Shown: piece by piece, positions 1 through 8,346 of the stretch
Layout of the letters: the number at the start of each line of letters is the position of its first letter
How positions within the stretch are numbered: the first letter of the stretch is position 1
DNA from: Phoronis ovalis
Taxonomy: Eukaryota; Phoronida; Phoronidae
Assembly: GCA_028565635.1 (NCBI GenBank)
Contig: JAOXYB010062323.1
Coordinates: 1-10,569 of the forward strand
Reading direction: 5' to 3'
DNA length: 10,569 nucleotides
Program-made: the position numbers and the translations under genes
Notes under the pieces: model-generated
What the model was told of the DNA's origin: nothing
The model's input: only the letters and a program-made list of their open reading frames with translations
Database searches by the model: none

Positions 1-304
1 GGATTTTGAATTAATTATTAGCCTAAAGGGATACTATTTATAAGGAGAGTGAATGTTAATTGTTCCTCCGGCAACCTAGCTGCTTTAATTTAGAAACACA
101 AATACAAAACTCGTCCTGGAGACATCAAGGATAATTGTAACCCTAGAAGTTTCCCACTTTAAATCATAGCTCAACTAAAGACAATTAAATGGTTCCCGGT
201 AAGGCCACTCTTGTGAAATGCGAGCAATCGTGCTTCTTAATAAAAAATACGTGAAAAAGTGAAGACCAGGAGCGTAACCCGCGTCATGCGAAATCAACCA
301 TTTT

Positions 305-530
305 GACCAAAAAGAGTATGCATGTTTTTTAGCTTGATCTTGCTTAATTAGAGAGTGTGCTGCACTGTGAGTCTTGTTTAGAGTGCGCTTCCAAAAGGAG
401 AGTCTTGCTTTGGGACGATTTTTGCTCGAAAAGTCTTGTTTTTATTTTTCATTTCCAAAAATTTAGACCTTTTATAGGGTACCAATTTCGACATAGGTCT
501 TGCTTAGAGTTCATTTTGCGAACCTCGTCA
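305..530. repeat. Degenerate minisatellite, period about 31-34 bp
   Basis: Units beginning with forms of GTCTTG(C/T)TT start at 337, 371, 402, 433, 466 and 497, giving spacings of 34, 31, 31, 33 and 31. TCTTGCTT or TCTTGTTT is exact in five of the six; the unit at 466 has the decayed form GACCTTTT. A probable earlier unit begins at 305. Shared secondary words at matching offsets include TTAGAGT (units at 371 and 497) and TTCCAAAA (units at 371 and 433). The period is not a multiple of three, so the array is not a coding repeat. Units are strongly diverged, indicating an old array. Confidence 0.6.
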
Positions 531-572
531 ACCATTTGCTTCGAGGCTCTTAATAAACATTTCTCTTGAATG

Positions 573-584
573 CCCCCCCCCCCC
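573..584. repeat. Poly-C run (12 C)
   Basis: Twelve consecutive C residues followed by GG sit in an otherwise AT-rich region, about 40 bp after the degenerate minisatellite. Such runs are length-variable and prone to sequencing error, so the exact count is uncertain. Confidence 0.8.
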
Positions 585-2248
585 GGAAATGGTCTTTGGG
601 CAAAATGTGAACAAGATTCATGTGCTGAAAATCCGGGGTGCATTGATCTGTGCCCCGCGGAGATAGGCAACCTCTGATAGATTCGCTCCCGGTTGAAAAA
701 AGAGACTACAGAATGTGTATTCAATTCGGGATTCAATTGCGGTATTTATTCAGTGGTCAATACGAATCTGAGACTAATCTGCTTTGCGGTCAGCACTATC
801 TTGTTCTGTTTGACAGCATGGTTATCCAAATAGCCTGGATGGGCTTTCTTTGTAAATAAAAATAGACACTGTATATAGTACAATTATGCATAAATCACCA
901 CAATTCGTAGTAGTCATTAAGTAAACACTGGAACAAACATTTCTAAACAATCCTGCGTTAGGACATTCTGAACAAACTAACACGATAACCATTGTGCACA
1001 GGCGCCGACCATGCTCGTTTATATGTATATTTAGGAAAGTTTATTTTTCTTTTGTGCCGACTTTGAAAAAATATTTAAAAACATTTTCGGTAAGTGTATC
1101 CACTTTGATGCTGGCGTCGGACCAACAAACCGCGGCGAGTCTCATATCAGGATTAACGTTAGGGGAATTTAATTATTCGGGTTTATTAAGTACAACTAAA
1201 TATTTAAAAACTGTTTTTTATTGATTTTTACTAATCGGATTACAATTAAAACTTAATCTTCTTCCTTTTTAATCACTAACCGACGTGACACATTGATAAA
1301 GAATTACTTTTAAGGATAAACCTTCATTATGTTTAAGGACGTAAACTCATTTATTTTCTAATAAAAAGTTTTAAAAAGGTTACAGGATAAAGTTAATTAA
1401 CAGACTTAATATTATATTGAGAACGGAGTAAACTGTATTGTACAAATCATCAGAATTTGCATTTAGCTTTATAAGGAGTTTCTCTCGGGAAGTTTTAAAA
1501 TCACAAAAAACGACATGGGATTGAACTTTTTACAACCGAAGTATCAAAGCAGGAAATCATACATTATTTTAAGCATTTTTTTATGATCACACCTGTAAAA
1601 CCGTATTCCAATGTGCGGCTGTATACCAAAATAGTAAAACAGAAAAAATATTCAAGTCAGCAGCGACAACAGTTTCACAGAAAAATGTTAGCTAATGCTT
1701 AAAAGAACATCTGCCGCGAATGTAATTTATACTTAGAATTGGTTGTGACATTGTCAGTCATGCAGTCAACCAAGCACGCAATGTCCCAAAACCCCATCCC
1801 GAAAGATCATTAAATTCAATGTGATGAATTTTCTCACGCATTTCTTATAACCGTAATATTTCGTCTTTCTGTATTTATAACGAGAGGCACCTCTGGTCTC
1901 CCGTAAGCTAGATTAGCCAGGAAATTAAACTTGGCTTTTCGAAGTTCACTGATAAGATAAAAATATCAATTGATGAACTATTGTTTGTGCTTGTTTATAA
2001 CTAATCTGACACTCAAAACCAAAGACATTCAGAATCTATGTCATCATGGTAGACCTACAGCAGCATGACATGTACTTTATGAATAAACCGCATGTTTAAT
2101 TATAGTATTATAATATTTATCAAAAAAGTACAATGAAATTCATCAAAAATATGCTCGCTTCATTTCGCTCCGACATTAGATAAACAAGGTGTTACAATTT
2201 AAAAAGAAAACGTGTAATGCTTTATTCTCTTACCTAGAATACATGCTC

Positions 2249-2498
2249 AATTTATTTTTTAATTCGTATTTAATCGAGCAGAAATAAATTATACACCTTA
2301 TTTGTGATTTCCTTTTGTTTCGTATTGTATTGTCGTGGGATGGATTAGTCATACATTGTTTTATACATAGGTGTCGCTTTGTGTCTTCAGCTTTTCGGTA
2401 CGGGAATTCCTCAAATACCTTCATAAACCAATCAGATGTTCGGAAATACGCTCTTGTAATTTTACACTTTAAAGGCAAATAAATTTATTTTTTAATTC
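2249..2498. repeat. Exact 17-bp direct repeats bounding a 216-bp block
   Basis: AATTTATTTTTTAATTC occurs at 2249-2265 and again at 2482-2498. The enclosed block (2266-2481) is less AT-rich than the repeats and contains several CpGs. The arrangement resembles target-site duplications around a short insertion, but no tail, RNA-polymerase III boxes or terminal inverted repeats were recognised, and low-complexity AT sequence can give such matches by chance. Confidence 0.35.
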
Positions 2499-2662
2499 AA
2501 AAATACAAATTTTTTAAATTATAATATATCTGTCTCGATTTAAAATAAAGCAATTTTGAAAAGCTTATGAGCTTAAACGTTTAATCTTGTCCCAAAGAGC
2601 CCCTAAAGCCATAAAGTACCTTGGTCAGCTCTCAGCAGGTGCCTCTGGAAGCCAGAGACCAA

Positions 2663-2672
2663 GTCACGTGAT
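2663..2672. promoter_or_regulatory. CACGTG E-box (GTCACGTGAT)
   Basis: This is a palindromic CACGTG core with GT and AT flanks, the form preferred by bHLH-zip factors of the USF and MITF/TFE families. It lies about 130 bp upstream of the chosen start codon, beside the TATA-like sequence. The motif is read directly; its use as a binding site is inference. Confidence 0.35.
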
Positions 2673-2715
2673 ACTATATTTGATAGTTGATTAGTCTCAT
2701 CGAATGTATTGTAGA

Positions 2716-2778
2716 ATGACGGTGTCTATATGGAGCTCTCAAACAACTACGAATCTGTATGGAAATGCAGTAATATAA
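2716..2778 (+). other. Possible upstream ORF in the ephrin leader
   Basis: An ATG with A at -3 opens a 20-codon frame ending in TAA at 2776-2778. It is out of frame with the ephrin frame, overlaps the weak ATG at 2730, and ends 23 bases before the strong ATG at 2802. If transcription starts upstream of 2716, ribosomes would meet this ORF first and could reinitiate at 2802 or 2835. That arrangement would bypass the 2730 ATG. The peptide itself has no recognisable features. Confidence 0.3.
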
Positions 2779-2801
2779 AAGGAATTTTGTTAGCACACAG
2801 G

Positions 2802-2974
2802 ATGGTATATTCATACTGGACTATTGTACCAAAAATGAAGAATTTATATTCATATTTACCTATCGTATACGCGGTGTTACTGAGCATGACTTTACCCGTG
2901 GATTGTTATGTTCATGCTAGATCGCCGCGTGGAGTCGTACGTTCACCTATACACTGGAATGCCACGAATCCTAT
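2802..2974 (+). CDS. Ephrin, first coding exon (partial gene)
   Basis: Ephrins are extracellular ligands of Eph receptor tyrosine kinases, held on the cell surface by a GPI anchor or a transmembrane segment, and act in contact-dependent guidance and boundary formation. The exon encodes a basic start (MKNLYSY), a hydrophobic core (LPIVYAVLLSMTLPV), a likely signal-peptidase site after VDC or VHA, then RSPIHWNATNP, which matches the start of the ephrin domain (family form YWNSSNP+F). The NAT sequon sits where ephrins carry a conserved N-glycan. The exon stops two bases into a codon (AT|) at a perfect GTAAGT, where ephrin genes usually have their first intron. The remaining domain, including the D-x-LDIxCP region and the cysteines, is absent. 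Three in-frame starts exist: 2730 (poor context, T at -3), 2802 (A at -3, G at +4, chosen) and 2835 (A at -3, most compact signal peptide). An in-frame TAG lies at 2712-2714. Whether it is the GPI or transmembrane type cannot be told from this exon. Confidence 0.8.
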
Positions 2975-2980
2975 GTAAGT
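2975..2980 (+). other. 5' splice donor of ephrin intron 1
   Basis: The sequence CCTAT|GTAAGT is a perfect match to the U1-complementary donor consensus on the intron side. Without splicing, the frame hits TAA at 2976-2978, so splicing here is required for a longer protein. The intron interrupts a codon after its second base (phase 2). That appears to agree with the phase of the first intron of vertebrate ephrin-B genes as I recall it, but I could not check this. Confidence 0.85.
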
Positions 2981-3038
2981 ACACCTTTATTTGAAGACAC
3001 ATATCTCTTTTTTATGCTACTGCCTCTGTCTGACTTTT

Positions 3039-3138
3039 CAGGTATCTTTTCTGGGTTTTTTTTGACAAGGTTATAGAGCCGTTTTACTACAGTCCTGAGA
3101 TACACAAACCGTTTTATAACGCTAAATTGTACTGGTAG
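3039..3138 (+). other. Strong acceptor-like site with short in-frame extension
   Basis: A pyrimidine-rich tract from about 3005 leads to TTTTCAG ending at 3041, a convincing 3' splice site only 67 nt after the exon-1 donor. Joining the phase-2 exon end to 3042 makes ATG and stays open for 31 further codons (YLFWVFFDKV...NAKLYW) to TAG at 3136-3138. The peptide is not ephrin-like. Use of this site would give a short secreted product that lacks the rest of the receptor-binding domain. The splice-site match is seen; use of the site is inference, and an open stretch of this length could arise by chance. Confidence 0.3.
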
Positions 3139-5710
3139 TTTGGAATATAGTTTCAACGCAACAAAACGAAGCACACACACTTAAATGTTTTATTCTTAAC
3201 GTAAAGTATTAAATTAAATTACTAAAATGTATCCTTAAGCTAAGGGGACCCCAAATTCACCACTAGAATGTCTAGTCACCTGCCAGTTTCTTTATTTCTG
3301 AATAAGATGACATGGTCTATTCTTCCCGATCAGTTTAGCATGTTATAGGCATATCTCACTCTATTCACTGATTTTGTATGTGGTATTCCAAACGATTTAA
3401 AACCTTTTCATTAACTCGCTACCCTTTATCAAGTTACTGTCAGTTAAAGATTTACTACAAGTTTTTTTTATGATTTTATAGATCATAAAAATGTAATCAA
3501 AAAATGAATGATAGTTAATACTTATTGACAGTTCATACCCACATGGCATAACACTTTGCAAGGGAGTTTCTAATTTAAGGTAAACAATTCATAATAAAAT
3601 CATTGTTTTAATTACAAAAAATACATATCTTAAATAAGCAATATAACACATTTAAAATTAAGTTAAAAATGTAATTTCAAGGGATATCTGGTTTATAGGG
3701 CTCTTCGTAACTTTGATAATTTGCCTTGAATTACAGGTAAAATTAAATTAAATTTTTTGTATATATTTTTTGTTGGGATTATCACCTGTTTGTGATAGGC
3801 CCACACAGTAGGCATCTGGAAGCACTGTTTGCAGGTATTGTTAATACCTTGTGTTGTCTGGGGTTCTATTATCAGTTATTTTAACTGCAAACTTTCACCA
3901 ACAAAGGAAACTATGCATAGAATGCAATAATATATAATTTATTGTATCTGTTAGTTTTCTTCTATTCTTAAGAATTTCATTATATTTATTTTTATTTTTC
4001 TTATACTTATTACAAGATGCAAAGAAAGTTCAGGAAACTACAATATAAATACGTTTTACAGTATTGACCCTATGATGTGGGGACTACATTTAAATTCTAC
4101 CAAATAATTTTGCCAGGAATTAATATCACATATGTGGACTGTATGGAATTTTAGTATTTTCTTATGTATTATCTGCACCAAGACAAGAAAGGAATATTTT
4201 TGACAGCCTGTTATTACTTTACAATAACTCAGCACTTGACCCATGGAGGGAAAACAACCAGGGCAAACCGTGATGATAGGGTACAAAAACACTGGCTTTT
4301 GACTAAATCATAACGCACATATCATGTACATATTAATGCCCCACCTACTTCCCTCTTTGGACCCAGTCCATGTAAAAATATGTGTTATCTATTTATCCAT
4401 GTTTTGGGTATTACATATACTATATTTAATGACCATGGACATAGATATAATGAATATGGTTAACTGTGCTACTTTAAACATATTAACAGGTGTACATAAA
4501 AGGAAGATGCTAAATTATACCTGTATGTTGTACAAACACACCATGAGTCGAAATGTGTATTGTTTGTGTGCTGTTTGCTTCAAATATTTTCAAACCTAAA
4601 CTATTCCCTAATGGTCGGCCTATTGTGTGGACACAGCAAGCATATCCCATCATTTGCTACCCAGACAAAGTTAATTTCCCACCCCAGGAAGATGACATGA
4701 CATATGGAATATCGTGACAGCTAAACAAAAAAGTATTCCATAGCAGTTATATTACATTGCCCTTCATCTTTCCTACTGTTTCTCTCGTGAGGCATTTGTT
4801 GTTGTTAAAAATGACAGCATGCGTTTTGATCCATCCCCTGTTGCATATTTTTTTTACAGATATTACTCCAGTTGTCGTGGTTCATCACTGATGGTGTAAT
4901 ATTCAGTTTGTATGACTCACCTCTTTGTACCTCCATTTTGGAAAACATTCTGAAAGTCATATGTCATTCTAAATTTAGCTTTTGATTTTCCCAAATTTTT
5001 TCCTTTTCTGACTTATTGTATTTTGAATTTAAAGGCCTGTTAAATAATTTTAAAAAATCTTAGCACATCTCACAGCCATGCATTTATTTGTAAAACACAG
5101 ACATACTTTCTAACATGCTTGCTTTTTGCAATAAAAGTATATACCACAAAATCTTTTAAGATATCTGATATATAAATAAGATTTAAGGGTTTCTTAGTTT
5201 TTAGAATGGTTAAACTTAAAATCTGGCTGCTGAATTGTTTAAAATAATAAGTAAGTCGATGTAAATGGATACTGTTTCTATAGACCCAGGGTATGTAATC
5301 GGCTGTGTTAAATGTGTGTTAAACATGTATTTATTCATATTATATTTCCGCAATCAGCCAAGTCACCTGTCTCTTAAATAAATTTATAAAAAGGCAAAAA
5401 TGAACTGTCAAATATTAAATGTTTTATTGTGCACCCAACTTCAAGTATCAAGTTCTGAAATTATATTATAAAGAATATATCTTATAAAATTACCCTGTAA
5501 TTTGATGATTTTTGGAAGAGTAAACATTGGCTTAGAAATTAAACACTCACTTATAGAAGATATAAAAAAGTGTTAAACCTGTGACCATGTTTATATTTTA
5601 ATCCTCCTTATACTTGTTTTAAGGCGTGAAAAACACCTTGTGTGTGTGACCTTAGAAACTTCTTGTCTGCCGATTCTTATCATGATGTTTTGTCCCAATA
5701 GTGATGGACA

Positions 5711-5752
5711 GATAATATTAAATATACCTGTGATAATATTAAATATACCTGT
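5711..5752. repeat. 21-bp exact tandem duplication
   Basis: The unit GATAATATTAAATATACCTGT occurs twice head to tail, at 5711-5731 and 5732-5752, with no mismatch, so it is probably recent or a length-variable locus. Each unit ends in ACCTGT, and the duplication therefore adds one motif to the ACAGGT/ACCTGT cluster that follows. Confidence 0.85.
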
Positions 5753-6050
5753 GTATCTAGAAGTGGTGGTATTTGAGCTATGTGAGAGAGACAGTATTTA
5801 ATAACATATCCTTATCTCTGTTTAACTATTGATTGTGTATGTCTTTACCTCTTCCCAAACCACCCAACAGGTACTAATCACCTCTCCCACAGGTAATACA
5901 AACATATCCAATGTGTTCCCTGTTTGTCTCTGCAGTGTTTTAAGTAACCTCTGAGCTGTATCGTTTTAACTACAGGTGATAACGTTGTTAATGAGCTATC
6001 ATTACAATTGTTTTTGTATACCTGTCATTCCGCTACATATTACTACCTGT
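5726..6050. promoter_or_regulatory. Cluster of seven ACAGGT/ACCTGT motifs, candidate enhancer
   Basis: ACCTGT occurs at 5726, 5747, 6020 and 6045, and ACAGGT at 5867, 5889 and 5972: seven in 325 bp, where well under one is expected for this composition. CAGGTA and CAGGTG forms are the core of sites bound by zinc-finger repressors of the ZEB and Snail families and by some bHLH factors. Two copies come from the 21-bp duplication; the other five have different flanks. The same hexamer is also frequent elsewhere in the intron. Enhancer function is inference from clustering. Confidence 0.35.
5872..5898 (+). other. Candidate recursive splice site
   Basis: A branch-point-like TACTAAT (5872-5878) is followed by a pyrimidine tract, CAG ending at 5892, and immediately GTAATA. 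This juxtaposed acceptor-donor layout is that of ratchet points, which remove long introns stepwise. The branch A to AG distance of about 15 nt is short but near the workable limit. Another CAG|GTACTA lies 22 bp upstream (5868-5873). No transcript support is available. Confidence 0.25.
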
Positions 6051-6957
6051 AAGGTGTACATGATGCAGGAAATTTCATTGGGCTGCATGTTGAGACAGAA
6101 TTTTTTTTTTTGTGAGAAAGGAAGTGGCTTGAGTTAGACTGTGTACCCTCATTTTCATAATATGTTTGATTTCATTTGCTGACTACACTGAAATTTCTAA
6201 AATGTTTTATTTGGCTTTAACTGGTATTTTTAGACATTCTAGACAAACTTGTGAAAATATAAATTTAGGTCTTCCTTTTCTTTTAAAAAAATCCCAAAAA
6301 ACACCAGCAGGATTAGCTATATAATTACTATCTCATTGACAGTTAGTTTTATTTAACAACAAGTTTATTTAATGTTTTGCACCTGGTTGACATCTTAAAT
6401 CTTTTACTTTGATTTGTGACTAACCTGAGGAAAAAAACAAAAATTTGCCCCGATTATAAAAACAGTTACAATGCGTGACAAGTGACAACACAGTGTCCCA
6501 GAGAATAATGCAATATTAAGTTTCGTTAATCAGGTAGAAACAAATTAATTATTGAGGTTTTAAAAATTAAATCTTTTTTGACAAGTTTACTAATGTAAGA
6601 AAGGTCACAGTAATTGTAGTCCAGACAAAATGTTGTATATGATTTTAATCTACAAAAGTGTACCTTTAGGACAGGTGCTAAACTCTTTGAATTTTGTGAA
6701 CTTCCTGGCTCAATGGAATAATTGAAATAGGCAGACTGAAGAATTTATGATTTCCACTCTCACCTATGATATGGATATGAAATACCAAGTTTTAAACAGG
6801 ATTAGTTTTACTGTATAATCCTATAAGCTTCCTGAATAGAGTCTTTTAAAAAGAAAATCTTACTTACACAAAGGTGGTGAAAAGCCTTAGACTGGATTTA
6901 GATTTTGTCTCTTCACAGTAAAATAAAAATTAAATAGGAGGTCAGAAGGGCCAATAC

Positions 6958-7170
6958 TTGAATTTTCTCTTCACATTTCAAAAACTCTGTAAACACTGAT
7001 TCTAAAAAAATAAATTACTTTTATAATACTCTTGTATGAAGTGCTATTAAGCTATATTATAGGGTTGAATTTTCTTTATTGTGTTTCAACTGCTTTGTAC
7101 CGCACTTCTAAAAAGAAATGAATTATATTTTTTACATTACTGTGTCTGAAGTGCAGTAAACCTATTACTG
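6958..7170. repeat. Diverged tandem duplication, unit about 107 bp
   Basis: Two adjacent segments, 6958-7064 and 7065 to about 7170, share an ordered series of words: TTGAATTTTCT, TTTCAA, TTCTAAAAA and TGAAGTGC, with offsets of 106 to 110 bp. The segments between the words align with substitutions and small indels, at roughly 70% identity by eye. No clear third copy was found on either side. It contains no gene and appears to be an old local duplication. Confidence 0.5.
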
Positions 7171-7721
7171 GAATAGAAAGTAAACAAGCGAAATTGCTGT
7201 GACACAGTCATTCATAACTCACAGAAAGACCTTTTCCACCTCACAGCTGTGGTGAATAAATATTTTGGGAAGAAAAATTTAAAAATATGAGCCCCTGTGA
7301 GGTTTCTTTACACTTCATCAAAACACAGCAGGAGTTGTGCTTCTCTGTACAGTTTAATAGCTCATAATTAAAAGCATATGCTGGAAATTGTTTGGGCTGT
7401 CCTTACATTAAAATATTGTTTAATCTGGTGAACAGAGAACACAATAACATAACAGTTTGTTTAAGAGAAAATTAAACACAGCTTTTCTCTTATTAATGCA
7501 TTTTTTCTATTTGGGACTTCTGTATCTTTGTTTTTAAGCCTTTTGCTCTTACCCCCCTGACAGTGAAATGATAAGGAGATATGGAAGTTTTATTTGTGTT
7601 AATGAGTTTTCAACAGGATTTCTCTGGTTTTGTGGTTGCAGCTTTGCTATAGATATTTCAGGAAGGGATCCTTTTCACAGATTAGCTACTATGCCACAGT
7701 CCCTTGCCAATTCAAATTGTA

Positions 7722-7747
7722 GCAGCCATCTTGGATAAAAATGGCAG
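7722..7747. promoter_or_regulatory. Back-to-back YY1-like sites
   Basis: GCAGCCATCTTGG (7722-7734) read on the - strand gives CCAAGATGGCTGC, matching the YY1 consensus AAnATGGCnGC. AAAAATGGCAG (7737-7747) on the + strand is a second, slightly weaker match. The two point away from each other with only two bases between. Motif identity is from established knowledge of YY1; occupancy is not shown. Confidence 0.35.
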
Positions 7748-8332
7748 ACTTCTTGGAGCTACAAGAAATTTATGTTTGAACATACTGTAACAACATTTGA
7801 TGAAATTAATATGTGTGGAAGTTCAAAGCAAATTTGTCCAAGGGTTTTGTAAAGGCTCACCTTTGTAATTAACCCCAAATCTTGGAATAAGCTTAATCCC
7901 TATTTGTATTTTATGTACATTCTACTATTCAAAATTAAGTATACAATATCATTATAATTATTTTGATAGCAAATTATCCCAGTTCTGCTTTCTTTTATTA
8001 AAAAGCCATAAGATACATTATTGGGGTTTTATCAGGTGTGGGCTACATATTGTTTGGAAAATAGTGAGCAGAGATTTTCTAAACATCTTTTAAGCCATTT
8101 ACATAGCCATTTTAGTTGTTAATTCAATGGTTATTGAGCCAGTTATGGTTGTGAAATTGTTGAAAGCCCAGTGAATAATGGATGCAGAATAAGTCTTATT
8201 CAGTTTAACTCCTTATTTTATTAAGTTGTTTTGTGTTTTCATTACTATTTAAATTAATGCAGGTTTTAAATAAAGTATCAAGTCCCTCTTCAGTTACAGG
8301 CTTAACAGAATAAAACTGATTATAATCTGAAA

Positions 8333-8346
8333 TTTAATTAATTAAA
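8333..8346. promoter_or_regulatory. 14-bp palindrome containing a paired-type homeodomain site
   Basis: TTTAATTAATTAAA is a perfect palindrome and contains TAAT-TA-ATTA (8335-8344), the P2 arrangement bound cooperatively by paired-class homeodomains. AT-rich DNA produces such strings readily, so the functional claim is weak. Confidence 0.2.

Larger units (their letters stand above)
1..2599. other. Upstream intergenic DNA without a recognised gene
   Basis: No frame here resembles a known protein; the longest open stretches (449-736 on -, 994-1224 on +, 2230-2478 on -) show no domain or plausible signal. 1-300 is unremarkable. 305-530 is a degenerate tandem array. 587-860 is richer in GC and CpG than its surroundings and could be a decayed transposon fragment, but no terminal repeats or coding remnant were recognised. 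860-2240 is AT-rich, with an isolated octamer-type ATTTGCAT (1455-1462) and a GC-richer patch around 1100-1140. CpG is at about its expected frequency throughout, unlike the intron. Confidence 0.5.
2600..2801 (+). promoter_or_regulatory. Probable ephrin promoter and 5' leader
   Basis: This stretch precedes the coding exon. Visible elements are a perfect 6-bp inverted repeat, CTCTGG-AAG-CCAGAG (2643-2657), a GTCACGTGAT E-box (2663-2672) and a TATA-like TATATTT (2675-2681). If that TATA-like element is used, transcription would start near 2705-2712. A CAG acceptor-like site after pyrimidine-rich sequence (AG at 2637-2638) leaves open a spliced leader exon further upstream. No transcript evidence is available, so the start site is inferred only from position and motifs. 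Confidence 0.35.

Noticed and set aside
449-736. 95-codon - strand frame across the poly-C run
   Set aside because: It runs through the degenerate repeat array and the homopolymer (read as Gly), with no family resemblance.
587-860. GC-richer block as a tRNA-derived SINE or DNA transposon
   Set aside because: No A/B box pair, tail, terminal inverted repeats or target duplications could be identified by eye.
994-1224. 76-codon + frame upstream of the gene
   Set aside because: No recognisable domain, low-complexity Lys/Phe/Ser content, and no signal peptide or gene context.
3780-3797. TATCAC-CTGTTT-GTGATA hairpin
   Set aside because: Six-base arms are common by chance in a window of this size and nothing nearby gives it a role.
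4324-4599. 91-codon open frame on the + strand in the intron
   Set aside because: Composition is rich in Met, Leu, Tyr and Cys as expected from AT-rich noncoding DNA, and no domain or splice context supports it.
4840-4905. Strong acceptor (CATATTTTTTTTACAG, AG at 4858-4859) as the start of ephrin exon 2
   Set aside because: The phase-2 join gives IYYSSCRGSSLMV and then a stop; no ephrin sequence follows. Probably a cryptic acceptor.
5640-5812. Open + frame over the 21-bp duplication, containing FCPNSDG and two ILNIPV copies
   Set aside because: FCP looked briefly like the ephrin ICP motif, but the flanking residues do not fit, there is no suitable acceptor in phase, and the repeated peptide is only the DNA duplication read in frame.
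5915-5965. Acceptor-like GTCTCTGCAG (AG at 5934-5935) as exon 2 start
   Set aside because: The phase-2 frame stops after six codons.
7242-7251. CACAGCTGTG palindrome with an overlapping TGTGGT (RUNX-like) motif
   Set aside because: A single E-box beside a short motif is expected by chance in 10 kb; no clustering supports it.
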